Notes: generated from the letters alone by a model not told the origin. Positions 44,331 through 54,120 are shown, numbered from the stretch's first letter. The stretch is DNA of 64,000 bases from Myroides sp. N17-2 (GCF_002286775.1 NZ_NSGJ01000017.1:30034-94033), one strand, 5' to 3'. Program-made: numbers and translations.

Positions 44331-45185
44331 CTACCAGTCTTTTTTCTTTCTTTCAGCTTGTCCTGCTTCTTTTCCTTTCTCTCCTCCTTTTGGATTCTTG
44401 TTGATCAATCGCTGTTGAACACCCTTTTCATCCTTGTTCATTGCATCTAAGATACGGTCTATCTGATCTCTGTTAGGAGCATTTGGATTGTTCTGTTGAG
44501 GTTTGTCTTGACCTTCCTTATCCTTGTCGTCCTTATCTTGATTACCTTTATCTTTTTGATCTTTATCCTTGTCTCCTTTGTCGTTATTATCTTTTGGATC
44601 GTCTTTGCCTTTATCGTCTTTCTTGTCCTTGTCTTTTTGATCTTTCTTGTCGTCTTTGTTATCTTGATCTTTCTTGTCTTTATTCTGATCTTGATTATCC
44701 TTGTTTTGGTCTTTGTTCTGATCCTTATTTTGATCTTGGTTATCCTTATTGTCTTGAGGATTTTCCTTATTCATTTTCTTTGCTAAAGCATAGTTATAAC
44801 GCGTTTCATCATCCTTAGGGTTATTAAGTAATGCTTGTTTATAGGCTTGCTCTGCAGCTTGATAGTTTTTAGACTTCATATAAGCATTCCCTAGATTGTG
44901 ATATGCTAGGTGCTTCGCCTCTTTAGTAGTAGCTTTCTCAGCAGCTCTTAAGTATGCTGTTTCAGCCTCTTTATTTAGCTTTTGCTTATACATAGAGTTC
45001 CCCATATTATAATCCGCAGTAGATTTAGCGTCTTTAGAATTAGCTATTCTATAAGATGCCTCTGCTTGAGTATAATGTTTGCTCTCATATCCTTCGTTCC
45101 CTTTACTCAGTGCTCTACCAGCAGATTGCGCAAAAGTACAAATAGAGAACAATAAACATATCGTTAAGTATAATGAGTTTTTCAT
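44331..45185 (-). CDS. batC: BatC-like TPR protein with a long Lys/Asp-rich tract
   Basis: 284 residues from the ATG at 45185, chosen because it begins a clean signal peptide (MKNSLYLTICLLFSICTFAQ); earlier in-frame ATGs at 45212 and 45197 would precede it. Three TPR motifs (about 30-135) are followed by about 110 residues almost wholly of Lys, Asp, Asn, Gln and Gly, then a conserved end (DRILDAMNKDEKGVQQRL). The low-complexity tract is unusually long and is likely disordered. Part of the Bat complex in the periplasm. Confidence 0.85.
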   Translation of the reverse strand: MKNSLYLTICLLFSICTFAQSAGRALSKGNEGYESKHYTQAEASYRIANSKDAKSTADYNMGNSMYKQKLNKEAETAYLRAAEKATTKEAKHLAYHNLGNAYMKSKNYQAAEQAYKQALLNNPKDDETRYNYALAKKMNKENPQDNKDNQDQNKDQNKDQNKDNQDQNKDKKDQDNKDDKKDQKDKDKKDDKGKDDPKDNNDKGDKDKDQKDKGNQDKDDKDKEGQDKPQQNNPNAPNRDQIDRILDAMNKDEKGVQQRLINKNPKGGEKGKEAGQAERKKKDW

Positions 45186-45198
45186 AATTAGTTGCATA

Positions 45199-46230
45199 CT
45201 ATTCTTTTTCATTAAACAGATTAAGTTTCTTCATCCATATTGTCTTTCTCTCTAGTATGAACAAGTCAATAAAGATAAGTAAGAAAGCAAAACCTAAAAA
45301 CCATTGGTATTGTGCTTGGTATTCTGCGATCTGTTGATCTTCGAAGTCAGTCTTCTCTATTTTACTTAGGTCATTCTTGATTAAGTCAACTATCTCTTGT
45401 GTATTTGATCCATAGTAATACTTTCCTCCAGTCGCATCAGCTATATACTTAAGTGTAGAAGGGTTTAACTTCGTAGTTACTATTTGGTTATCCCAGTCTC
45501 TTTTATACTCTGTTCCTTTAGCTGTCTTAATAGGAATAGGCCCTCCAGTCTCAGTACCAACACCTATAGTGATAATCTTTACTTTCTTCTCTTTAGCTAT
45601 CTTTATAGCATTCTCCATTTCTTCTCCGTGGTCTTCACCATCAGAGATAAGGATCATTACTTTGCTCGTATTTGGATTGTCATAAAAATTAGTTGCTACG
45701 TAGATAGCATCTTCAAAGGCTGTACCTTGAGAAGACACCATATCAGTATTCATCGTTTGTAAATACATCTTAGCAACATAGTGGTCTGTTGTGATAGGCA
45801 ACATTGGGAATGCTGTACCAGCATATCCTACGATACCGATTCTATCAGGACCAAGACCATTGATAATCTGTGAAACAAGTTGTTTCATCTTAGTCAACCT
45901 GTCTGGTGCCATATCTTGAGCTAACATACTTTTAGAAACATCTAGCGTGAATACGATATCTACTCCTTGACGTTTTACGGTTACTACCTTAGTTCCTATC
46001 TTAGGATTAATAAGTGCCACTACGATAGACGCTAGAGCTATCAGATAGATAGATGCTTTTATGATAGGTTTATTCTTAGATCTATTAGGGGCTAAAATTT
46101 TAATAGCCTTAGCAGTAGCAAAAGAATGTTGCTTCTTTTTCTTCCATAGAATATCCGCAATAAAGATTAGAATCAGTACTGCTATTATTATAAAAAGAAA
46201 AAGATATTGTTTATTGTCTAACTCCCACAT
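45199..46230 (-). CDS. batB: BatB: vWA domain membrane protein
   Basis: 343 residues: two N-terminal membrane helices, a von Willebrand factor A domain with the MIDAS start DVSKSM, and a C-terminal membrane helix. The metal site serine pattern D-x-S-x-S is kept. It pairs with BatA. The stop is close to the batC start. Confidence 0.92.
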   Translation of the reverse strand: MWELDNKQYLFLFIIIAVLILIFIADILWKKKKQHSFATAKAIKILAPNRSKNKPIIKASIYLIALASIVVALINPKIGTKVVTVKRQGVDIVFTLDVSKSMLAQDMAPDRLTKMKQLVSQIINGLGPDRIGIVGYAGTAFPMLPITTDHYVAKMYLQTMNTDMVSSQGTAFEDAIYVATNFYDNPNTSKVMILISDGEDHGEEMENAIKIAKEKKVKIITIGVGTETGGPIPIKTAKGTEYKRDWDNQIVTTKLNPSTLKYIADATGGKYYYGSNTQEIVDLIKNDLSKIEKTDFEDQQIAEYQAQYQWFLGFAFLLIFIDLFILERKTIWMKKLNLFNEKE

Positions 46231-46236
46231 AATCTA

Positions 46237-47241
46237 TTATATGAATCCTCTAAAAATTGTTTTTTGTAATATGAAATCAATACACAAAAGAATAAAAGCA
46301 AATAGTACCAATAGTTGGAACTGATCATCTGCTTTAACGAACTTTTGTTCATCTATTTTTGTTTTCTCTAATTGATTGATCCCTTCATAGATGTCTTTAA
46401 GTTTTTTAGTATCAGTTGCTCTAAAGTATTTTCCTCCTGTTGTTTGAGCGATAGACTTCATTAAAGCCTCATCTAGTTCTACAGGAATTCTTTCATATAC
46501 TATCTCTCCATTTTCTTTAATCCCAACAGGCGATTCGGCTAATCCATTAGTCCCAATACCGATAGTATAAACTTTGATATTATACTCTTTTGCTATTTCT
46601 GCCGCAAGTTTCGGATCTACAGTTCCTGTATTATTTACCCCATCTGTAAGTAAGATGATTACTTTACTTTTTGATGGACTGTCTTTAAGTCTGTTTACTG
46701 AAGTAGCTAAGCCCACTCCGATAGCTGTACCATCTCTTAAAACGTTGTCATACTTAATACTCTTAAGATCGTTTAGTATTAATAATTTATCGCTTGTTAC
46801 AGGTGTTTTAGTATAGGCTTCTGCTGCATATATAACTGTACCTATACGATCTGTTACACGTTGTGATACGAAGTCTGCTGCTACAGTCTTAAGTGCTTCT
46901 AGACGATTAGGTTTTAAGTCTCTCGCTAGCATACTTCCTGATACGTCCATTGCCATCACGATATCAATACCATGTGTAGAGTGTATCTGTGTGTCTACAT
47001 TAACTAGTTGTGGTCTAGCCATACCTACTATTATAGCACTTAAAGCAACTACTCGCAGTACAATAGAAATAGGTAATAACTTTACTAATAGTGAAGTATG
47101 TTCTTGTACCCCTTGGATCGCGCTAAGTTTTACTGAAGCACGTTGTTTCTTTCTGTTTTTAATCCATATAAATATTGCGATAGGCAATAAGATGAATAAC
47201 CAGAAGAACTCAGGGTTTGCAAAAGTTATATTCTTGATCAT
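46237..47241 (-). CDS. batA: BatA: vWA domain membrane protein
   Basis: 334 residues: two N-terminal helices (about 12-25 and 58-75), a vWA domain with MIDAS motif DVSGSM and the TDGVNNTG segment, and a C-terminal helix. It is the paralogue of BatB, 6 bases upstream of it. vWA/MoxR systems remodel or assemble protein complexes in the envelope. Confidence 0.93.
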   Translation of the reverse strand: MIKNITFANPEFFWLFILLPIAIFIWIKNRKKQRASVKLSAIQGVQEHTSLLVKLLPISIVLRVVALSAIIVGMARPQLVNVDTQIHSTHGIDIVMAMDVSGSMLARDLKPNRLEALKTVAADFVSQRVTDRIGTVIYAAEAYTKTPVTSDKLLILNDLKSIKYDNVLRDGTAIGVGLATSVNRLKDSPSKSKVIILLTDGVNNTGTVDPKLAAEIAKEYNIKVYTIGIGTNGLAESPVGIKENGEIVYERIPVELDEALMKSIAQTTGGKYFRATDTKKLKDIYEGINQLEKTKIDEQKFVKADDQFQLLVLFAFILLCIDFILQKTIFRGFI

Positions 47242-48866
47242 TATTCTCTCTTCTGTTGTTTATAAAGTACTGAATCAAATACACGCTCTACTAATGCAGG
47301 AGCATTGTTATCTTCTGCTAAGTAGAATACCCACACTTGGTCTTTATTAGAGCCATTGTCCGTTAGTATCCCTTGGAATATAACTTGTTCATCTTTGTGA
47401 TTCTCGGTATTTTTAAATTTAAAACTTCCTCTTACTTTAGTTCCTAATACTCCATTTGCATTTTCAAACTCTTCGTCTTTATACTCTAAGTTATCTATTT
47501 TATTATTCTGTGTTAGTAAAGAGATTGAATATGTAATTAACTCTTTTTTACTGTATTTATATTCCTTAGTTGTTACTACGTTGTTTAATACAATGTGAAT
47601 AGGATCTTCCATTACACCAAACTTGAATTGGTTTAATGCAGAGATACCATCAGGCTTAGTTTGTTTTAAAACAGGTTCATTATAACGAACTAGTACTTCG
47701 GGTGTAGATACAGTTAAACCAGGCTCTGTACCATAAGTACTTGTTATCCATTCCTTGTTTAGTAGTTTCTTTGTATTATTGAATGTAAGCCAGTGATAAT
47801 CTTCTTCTGAAGAAGTATTTATTAAGTAAACAACACCGGTAATGATCACTAGCCCCACTGTTATTACCGTAGGAATCCAGATGCGTATTCTTTTTTTCTT
47901 TTTCTTGCGCTCTTCTCTTAATCTAATAAGTTCAGTTTGAGTCGCAGCAGAGATAGGGTATGCAGTATTAATACTACTTACAACTTCTTGTATTTTAGAA
48001 GTATCGGCTGTTATCTCTCCTTCAGTTGGTTGAGACTTAGCAAATTTTACTAAATCGGCTGATTCTAATACGATCTTTAAATCTTTAATGATAGCAGGAT
48101 CTATTTTAATCTCTTTATCATCAAGGGTAGCTTTAAGAATAGTGATAATCTCAAATGTAGTTAGCTCTTTCGCTGAGATACCGAATGTCTCTTCTAAGAA
48201 ACTTCTAGTAATAATACTCATATCTGAGTAGTATGGTTTAGCATCTCCACGATTCCAGTTCTTCTTCTCTTCTAATTTTTTAAGTTTTTTGACAGCTTTC
48301 TCAAAAGGTGTTTTGTATTTATCATCTTCTGTAAGGTTTTTATCTTGCTGTCTTTTAATATACCAATAGATAGCCAAACCTAATAATATTGCCAAAACAA
48401 TAAACATAATGTAGTACCAACTTGTAGAGAAAGAGGCTCCCTCTTTTGAGATGTTTTTAATCTCATATAGAGGTTGCTTAAGTGTATCTACTTCTACATC
48501 TTGTACATGTATTTTGATAGAATCTGTATGAAATAGTTTAGCATCTACAATGACAGGTATAGCAGGAACACTAAAGTCTCCCGCATCAAACTGTGTAAGA
48601 TGATACTTTTTTATTAACTCTTGAGTATTGTCGTTATTAATTGTATCTATTGGAAAAGACTCAACTACATCAAACTGACCCAATTGTTCTGTAGCAGGGA
48701 ATGTAACTAATGTACCTGCTTTAGTATTGGCTTTAATAGTGTATAGAAAAGTGTCTCCTAGTTTAATAGAAGTAGTGTCTACTGATGTCTCTATTTTATT
48801 TTGTGCTAAAGACGAAAAAGTAGCCATTATACAAACAATAACGATATGTAGAAAATTAGATTTCAT
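47241..48866 (-). CDS. BatD-like N-terminal beta domain membrane protein of the Bat operon
   Basis: 541 residues: signal peptide, a beta-sandwich similar to the BatD start (KIETSVDTTSIKLGDTFLYTIKANT), a membrane helix at about 150-168, a cytoplasmic helical domain, a second helix at about 328-345 and a C-terminal domain. Its place between the DUF58 gene and batA is standard in Flavobacteria. The stop overlaps the batA start by one base. Confidence 0.78.
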   Translation of the reverse strand: MKSNFLHIVIVCIMATFSSLAQNKIETSVDTTSIKLGDTFLYTIKANTKAGTLVTFPATEQLGQFDVVESFPIDTINNDNTQELIKKYHLTQFDAGDFSVPAIPVIVDAKLFHTDSIKIHVQDVEVDTLKQPLYEIKNISKEGASFSTSWYYIMFIVLAILLGLAIYWYIKRQQDKNLTEDDKYKTPFEKAVKKLKKLEEKKNWNRGDAKPYYSDMSIITRSFLEETFGISAKELTTFEIITILKATLDDKEIKIDPAIIKDLKIVLESADLVKFAKSQPTEGEITADTSKIQEVVSSINTAYPISAATQTELIRLREERKKKKKRIRIWIPTVITVGLVIITGVVYLINTSSEEDYHWLTFNNTKKLLNKEWITSTYGTEPGLTVSTPEVLVRYNEPVLKQTKPDGISALNQFKFGVMEDPIHIVLNNVVTTKEYKYSKKELITYSISLLTQNNKIDNLEYKDEEFENANGVLGTKVRGSFKFKNTENHKDEQVIFQGILTDNGSNKDQVWVFYLAEDNNAPALVERVFDSVLYKQQKRE

Positions 48867-48871
48867 GTTAT

Positions 48872-49735
48872 CTATCTTGATTTAAAGTATCCTAATAATT
48901 TCTTTACATAACTATCATTGACTTCTACATTGATAGTTCCTGCTCCACATTTTTGAAATACTTTTGTAAAGTCCTCTTCATGTTTTTGGAAGTGTGAGCT
49001 ATAAGCTTTTCTAACCATAGAATCAGAGGTGTTTATTAATTGTTCTGTATGAGACTCAGCGTCAAATACATTGATAAGACCTACATTAGGTAGTTCTTTT
49101 TCTCTTTTGTCATAGATTCGTATTCCTGTGATATCATGCTTTTTAGCTGATATTCTTAAAGTCTGTTCAAAAGATGGAGTTAGGAAGTCAGAAATAACAA
49201 ATACAATAGCTTTCTTCTTAACTACCTTAGATAAGTATTCAAGTGCAAAACCTACATCTGTCTTTAAACTTTTTGGTTTAAAATTAATCATCTCTCTGAT
49301 TATTCTCAATACATGTGTCTTCCCTTTTTTAGGAGGGATGAATAGTTCGATTTGGTCAGAGAATAGTATTAAACCTATTTTATCATTGTTTTGTGTAGCA
49401 GAAAAGGCAAGCGTAGCAGCGACTTCTAATACGATATCTTCTTTAAATTGATCTGAAGAACCAAAGCATTCTGATCCACTCACATCTACCAAAAGCATCA
49501 TCGTCAACTCGCGCTCTTCTTCAAATACCTTGATATAAGGTTCGTTATATCTCGCCGTAACATTCCAATCAATTGCTCTTATATCATCACCGAATTGGTA
49601 TTGACGAACTTCTGAGAAAGTCATACCTTTTCCTTTAAAAGAAGTATGATACTCTCCTGAAAAAATGTGGTCGCTTAAGCGCTTTGTTTTTATCTCTATC
49701 TTTTTGACCTTCTTTAAGATGTCTTTCGTTTCCAT
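48872..49735 (-). CDS. DUF58 domain protein
   Basis: 287 residues with the DUF58 segment FSEVRQYQFGDDIRAIDWNVTARYNEPYIKVFEEERE and a vWA-like D-x-S-x-S motif (DVSGS). It is a soluble partner of MoxR ATPases. Located between moxR and the BatD-like gene. Confidence 0.92.
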   Translation of the reverse strand: METKDILKKVKKIEIKTKRLSDHIFSGEYHTSFKGKGMTFSEVRQYQFGDDIRAIDWNVTARYNEPYIKVFEEERELTMMLLVDVSGSECFGSSDQFKEDIVLEVAATLAFSATQNNDKIGLILFSDQIELFIPPKKGKTHVLRIIREMINFKPKSLKTDVGFALEYLSKVVKKKAIVFVISDFLTPSFEQTLRISAKKHDITGIRIYDKREKELPNVGLINVFDAESHTEQLINTSDSMVRKAYSSHFQKHEEDFTKVFQKCGAGTINVEVNDSYVKKLLGYFKSR

Positions 49736-49822
49736 GACAATAACTTTCTAATTAACAAAACCTTCAAAACCTATTTACAGTTAACTATAAATAGGCCTTG
49801 AGCTATATGAAGTTTCTTTCGA

Positions 49823-50827
49823 TTAAGGCACTTCTATTTCATTTACGATTTGGTTAATAATATCTACAGAAGTGATGTTTTCAGCTTCAGCTTCGTACGT
49901 GATACCTATTCTATGACGCAGTACATCTATTACTACAGCTCTAACGTCTTCAGGGATTACATAACCTCTTTTTTTGATGAATGCATAACACTTAGCAGCT
50001 AAAGCTAAGTTGATACTTCCACGTGGAGATGCACCAAAGCTAATCATAGGCTTCAGTTTCTCAAGTTTAAATTGCTCAGGATAACGTGTAGCAAAGATGA
50101 TATCTAAGATATACTTCTCGATTTTTTCATCCATATACACTTTCTTCACTGCTTCTTGAGCTCTTTGTATTTGTTCTAGTGTTACTACAGCATTTATTTG
50201 TGGTTTTTCACCCGCTAAGTTTTGACGGATAACAAGTCTTTCATCCTCTAACTTTGGATAATCAATAACTGTCTTAAGCATAAAACGGTCCATCTGTGCC
50301 TCAGGCAGAGGATATGTACCTTCTTGTTCTACAGGGTTTTGAGTAGCCATTACTAAGAATGGTTTGTCTAATTTATATGTTTCATCACTAATCGTTACTT
50401 GCTTCTCCTGCATCGCCTCTAATAAGGCAGATTGTACTTTCGCCGGAGCACGGTTAATCTCATCGGCTAAGATGAAGTTAGCGAAGATAGGTCCCTTTCT
50501 AATCGAAAAGTCATTCTCTTTTACATTGTAAATCATCGTACCGATTACATCTGCAGGTAATAAGTCAGGAGTAAACTGAATACGATTAAACGATCCATGT
50601 ACTGCTTTAGATAAAGTATTAATGGCTAAAGTCTTTGCTAGACCAGGTACACCTTCTAGTAATATATGGCCTTGACCTAACAGTCCAATCAATAGTCTGT
50701 CGATCATATGTCTTTGACCAACAATGACTTTGTTCATTTCCATTGTTAGAATGTCGATAAAAGCACTCTCCTTCTCTATTAATTCGTTTAGTTCACGGAT
50801 ATCATAATTAGATCCTGTTGTGTCCAT
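49823..50827 (-). CDS. moxR: MoxR family AAA+ ATPase
   Basis: 334 residues. Walker A is GVPGLAKT, Walker B LADEINR, and sensor 1 lies in MATQNPVEQEGTYPLPEAQ. MoxR ATPases are thought to drive chaperone-like maturation with vWA partners (here DUF58, BatA, BatB). It is the first gene of the operon; 87 bases separate it from the DUF58 gene. Confidence 0.94.
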   Translation of the reverse strand: MDTTGSNYDIRELNELIEKESAFIDILTMEMNKVIVGQRHMIDRLLIGLLGQGHILLEGVPGLAKTLAINTLSKAVHGSFNRIQFTPDLLPADVIGTMIYNVKENDFSIRKGPIFANFILADEINRAPAKVQSALLEAMQEKQVTISDETYKLDKPFLVMATQNPVEQEGTYPLPEAQMDRFMLKTVIDYPKLEDERLVIRQNLAGEKPQINAVVTLEQIQRAQEAVKKVYMDEKIEKYILDIIFATRYPEQFKLEKLKPMISFGASPRGSINLALAAKCYAFIKKRGYVIPEDVRAVVIDVLRHRIGITYEAEAENITSVDIINQIVNEIEVP

Positions 50828-50996
50828 ATATATAGTTTTTTTCTAAAGTAATATACTTTTTTGATTCTTACCGCAAATTCAAAAAATAATCCTTACCTAG
50901 TTGTTAATGTATGGTTAAATATAACATTGAGTTTTCGCATTTAGGTCTGAATTGTGACTTTCTTTTTATAATTTTAAGAACAAAAACAAAAATGTT

Positions 50997-52145
50997 GTGA
51001 TTAATAAGCGATTACTTATTAAAAATTTACTTGCACATTATGATGAAAATAGCTTCTATGACAAGAAGCGTCAGCTCAATCTGCACAGTAAATCAGGCAA
51101 AGCTAAGTTTTTAAAACATATCTGTGCCTTAGCAAATTCAAATCCAGACAATAGTTCATATCTATTAGTAGGAATTGAAGACGAAGATAACGAAATAGTG
51201 GGAGTAGACTTCTATGATGACAGTAAGATACAAAATCTTATTAATGCTTACTTAGAGAATCCTCCTTTTATTACGTATGACAATGTAGCGTTTAATGACC
51301 TGCCTAAAGATAGGGTAGTAGGTTTAGTATCGATTCGTTCTATAAATGGATTGACGACTTTTAAAAGAACTATTGGAGAGGTAGTAGAAGGCAGTTACTT
51401 TGTGCGTGTAGGTAGCACATCTATGCCTGACGTAGCAGTACCTCGTAGTACAAACAAAGAGATAGTAAAGAGTATAGAGAAAAACTCTCAGAACGATTTA
51501 GCGAGTATACTAGATAGTGTTATTTCCTTTATGACAGGTACACATAAAGATATGAAACCTCGATATAATGTCTTTAGAGAGCAGTTTATTATCTGTTGGG
51601 CAGGTAATAAGAAGATGGTAAGAGGAATGCCTCTATATTCTCGAGTTGACATAGAATTTGTAAATGAACATATTAAGTTATTCTATTCTGATTTAGATTC
51701 TGTCACGATTGCTTATAATGGGCACAAGTTTGTTATTACTGAATATCTTAATCTAGGACTGAATGATAAGACAAGTTATTATCCATTCGAAGAAGTAATG
51801 ATTACATTCTCTGAGAATGGTACTTACTCTATGACTAATACAGTTCTATTTAAGGCCCCCTCATATAATAAAAATATATTAGGGCATATCTATGGCAGTA
51901 GTTTAAACGTTATTTTTAAAATCCAGAATAATTTAAAACTTACGACCAAAGAAGAGCGCGTATTAGGAAAGCTATGTTTTAATTTGATGTTATGCTATCT
52001 TAATGGTTTTGAGAATGCTAAAGAGGAACTAATCTCCGTTAAAGATTATTTAAAATACTCAGATGACCCTCAGCTATTTATAGCCTTTAAAGAAGTAATG
52101 CGTATCTTGCGTAAACTGAAATATGAAACAGAAGTAGATGAATAG
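50997..52145 (+). CDS. AlbA_2 (Schlafen-type) DNA-binding domain protein
   Basis: 382 residues with a GTG start. The N-terminal ~140 residues match the AlbA_2 pattern: the ANSNPDNSSYLLVGIEDED segment followed by VGVDFYDD and the LVSIRSINGL strand. The rest is not recognised. No AAA ATPase domain is visible. The stop overlaps the following phosphatase gene by 8 bases, indicating translational coupling. A role in gene regulation or RNA/DNA binding is inference. Confidence 0.7.
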   Translation: MINKRLLIKNLLAHYDENSFYDKKRQLNLHSKSGKAKFLKHICALANSNPDNSSYLLVGIEDEDNEIVGVDFYDDSKIQNLINAYLENPPFITYDNVAFNDLPKDRVVGLVSIRSINGLTTFKRTIGEVVEGSYFVRVGSTSMPDVAVPRSTNKEIVKSIEKNSQNDLASILDSVISFMTGTHKDMKPRYNVFREQFIICWAGNKKMVRGMPLYSRVDIEFVNEHIKLFYSDLDSVTIAYNGHKFVITEYLNLGLNDKTSYYPFEEVMITFSENGTYSMTNTVLFKAPSYNKNILGHIYGSSLNVIFKIQNNLKLTTKEERVLGKLCFNLMLCYLNGFENAKEELISVKDYLKYSDDPQLFIAFKEVMRILRKLKYETEVDE

Positions 52146-52878
52146 AACATTAGTTATAGGAGATGTACACGGTGGTTATAAAGCATTATTACAAGTTATG
52201 GATCGTGCTAAAGTAACCACTGAGGATAATTTGATTTTTTTAGGAGACTATGTAGATGGATGGAGTGAATCAGAGAAAGTAGTAGATTATTTATTACAGT
52301 TAAGATTAACACATAAGTGTATATTCTTAAGAGGAAATCATGAGACTTTATTAGTAAAATGGCTTCTGACAGGCATAGAGAATAAAATATGGGAGAGTAA
52401 CGGAGGTAATGCTTCTATGAAGTCTTATTCTTTAGAGAATATCACTCAAGAAAAATGCGATGAACACCTAGCTTTTTTTGACGAATTACTAGATTATCAC
52501 ATTGATCAAGACAATAGATTATTTGTTCATGCAGGTTTTACTAACCCTAGAGGGGTGAAGACAGAATTCTTTAAAGAATACCTTTATTGGGATCGCACGC
52601 TATGGGAGATGGTGATGGCTATGGATTCTTCTATATCTAAAGAAGATCCTCGCTACCCAAAGAGATTACTTCATCACAATGAAATATTCATAGGACATAC
52701 ACCTGTTACTAACTTTGGTTTTAAATTTCCTACTAATTATGCTAATGTGTGGAATATAGATACGGGGGCTGCTTTTATGGGATGTATTTCAATTCTTGAT
52801 ATTCATACCAAGCAGTTTTGGCAGAGTGACTCGGTCGCTAGTTTGTACCCAAATGAGGAGGGTAGAAACCATAAATAA
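52138..52878 (+). CDS. Calcineurin-like metallophosphoesterase (PPP-type protein phosphatase)
   Basis: 246 residues with the three metal-site motifs GDVHG (8-12), GDYVDG (36-41) and GNHE (66-69), plus GHTPV and the late NIDTGAAF. The order fits bacterial PPP-type phosphatases such as PrpA/ApaH relatives; the substrate may be phosphoprotein or dinucleotide. It is coupled to the AlbA_2 gene upstream. Confidence 0.87.
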   Translation: MNRTLVIGDVHGGYKALLQVMDRAKVTTEDNLIFLGDYVDGWSESEKVVDYLLQLRLTHKCIFLRGNHETLLVKWLLTGIENKIWESNGGNASMKSYSLENITQEKCDEHLAFFDELLDYHIDQDNRLFVHAGFTNPRGVKTEFFKEYLYWDRTLWEMVMAMDSSISKEDPRYPKRLLHHNEIFIGHTPVTNFGFKFPTNYANVWNIDTGAAFMGCISILDIHTKQFWQSDSVASLYPNEEGRNHK

Positions 52879-52900
52879 TAAGAGAAACGAGACAAATCAT

Positions 52901-52908
52901 TATATTTG
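52901..52908 (+). promoter_or_regulatory. Promoter -7 box of the outer-membrane barrel gene
   Basis: TATATTTG, a perfect TAnnTTTG, 19 bases before the ATG at 52928. Confidence 0.7.
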
Positions 52909-52927
52909 TCAAAAATAATAAGGTTAT

Positions 52928-53485
52928 ATGAAAAAATTATGTCTTGTACTATTACTTCTTGTAGGTACGATTGGGGCTAGAGCCCAAGCTGTTAATGAGG
53001 TAAAGATAAATGTATTTAATACATTAGCTTTAGCTTCTGTAGAACTAGGGTATGAGCACTTTATCGGGCACAATCAGTCAATAGGTGCTAACTTTAATAT
53101 CAATGATCGTTTTGCTTATCACAAAGAAAAAGGTGGAAAAGACCAAAAGTTTAATACTAATAGTTTAGTTGTGAATTACAATTATTATTTAGGTGGTAAG
53201 AATGGTGAGCATGGTAGTGGCTATGTAGTATCTCCTTTCTTAAAGTACCGTTTTGGTAATTTTAAAGAGAATATTTATAATGGTGAATTAGATACTACAG
53301 TAAGAACAGAAACTGATATGAATAGTTTTATCTTTGGTGTAGGAGGTGGATATAAATGGACATTAGGAGATTCATTTACGATTAACCCTTTTGCTTCTAT
53401 TGCTAGAAACTTTAGTAGTGAAGTGAATGACAGATTTTCTGCTATAGAGTTTAATGCAGGAATTAATTTAGGATATAGATTCTAA
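52928..53485 (+). CDS. Outer-membrane beta-barrel protein
   Basis: 185 residues with a type I signal peptide (MKKLCLVLLLLVGTIGARAQ) and alternating beta strands ending in a C-terminal Phe (NLGYRF), the signal for barrel insertion. About eight strands are predicted, similar in size to OmpA/OmpW-like small barrels. It has its own promoter and terminator. The function is not known. Confidence 0.75.
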   Translation: MKKLCLVLLLLVGTIGARAQAVNEVKINVFNTLALASVELGYEHFIGHNQSIGANFNINDRFAYHKEKGGKDQKFNTNSLVVNYNYYLGGKNGEHGSGYVVSPFLKYRFGNFKENIYNGELDTTVRTETDMNSFIFGVGGGYKWTLGDSFTINPFASIARNFSSEVNDRFSAIEFNAGINLGYRF

Positions 53486-53507
53486 TTCATTAGAAACAAT
53501 GAGATAT

Positions 53508-53540
53508 AAAGGTGCTTACAGTTAGTAAGCACCTTTTTTT
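53508..53540 (+). terminator. Terminator after the barrel gene
   Basis: GGTGCTTAC pairs with GTAAGCACC around a 5-base loop, flanked by AAA and a run of seven T. Confidence 0.92.
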
Positions 53541-53782
53541 AGTTCTGAGATATTTTGACTATCTATATTACACTATTCTATAATTTGAATAGAAAAACTT
53601 ATAAGAGAATAAAATATAAGTGTGTAGTAAAAGCATAAGTATTTAATATGTATATTTACAATGCATTGATTATTAGTGATCAATAGCTTTATGGGCCAAT
53701 CTTCTAGGCTAATATTCAAAAAATTTATCATCACATACATTAATAGAGGAAAATTGGCATTTTTATGCAGTTTTGGTTCAGG
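53541..53782. other. Intergenic stretch before repeat copy 2
   Basis: AT-rich, no convincing gene on either strand. A minus-strand frame (53573-53893) runs through the 11-bp repeat and is judged spurious. Confidence 0.5.
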
Positions 53783-53882
53783 TGAGTCCATAGTGAGTCC
53801 ATAATGAGTCCATAGTGACTCCATTAGAACAAGCTTTTTAATGGAGTCACTATGGACACTCAATGTTGCCACTATGCTTTCA
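53783..53882. repeat. Intergenic inverted array of 11-bp units, copy 2
   Basis: The left arm of four 11-bp units (53783, 53794, 53805, 53816) is identical in all four units to copy 1, and the preceding TTTTGGTTC flank is also shared. After a 12-base spacer the right arm keeps the 11-bp frame: TAATGGAGTCA (53839), CTATGGACACT, CAATGTTGCCA, CTATGCTTTCA. The first right unit is the exact reverse complement of the last left unit. It lies between the barrel terminator and the convergent ALDH terminator. Confidence 0.85.
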
Positions 53883-54120
53883 GGCAAAGTCATATAGCAA
53901 CTTCATAAATAGGAATTGGTGACAATAAAGTTTTACCTTGAGATAAGGTAGGATATATAATCCTTAAGTGGATTAATCCCTCTGATTTCTAAAGGAATAG
54001 AAATAAATACAGAATTGCAAAAATACAAACTTAAATTGAGTATGTCTGAAAGAGATAGATAAAAGAGGTTCTGTTTTTAAAAGTCAAGAAGACCTCTCAT
54101 GTAATGAAGTATTAGAAATA
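53883..54120. other. Intergenic stretch after repeat copy 2
   Basis: About 240 bases of AT-rich sequence with no gene, repeat or strong hairpin that I can support. Confidence 0.5.

Noticed and set aside
44483..44818. Long open frames on the plus strand opposite batC
   Set aside because: They are shadows of the Lys/Asp-rich tract; the products are low-complexity Leu/Asp/Phe or Ile/Val/Leu strings with no start context.
53573..53893. 106-residue minus-strand frame
   Set aside because: It runs through the 11-bp repeat and the barrel terminator flank, with no family resemblance or promoter.
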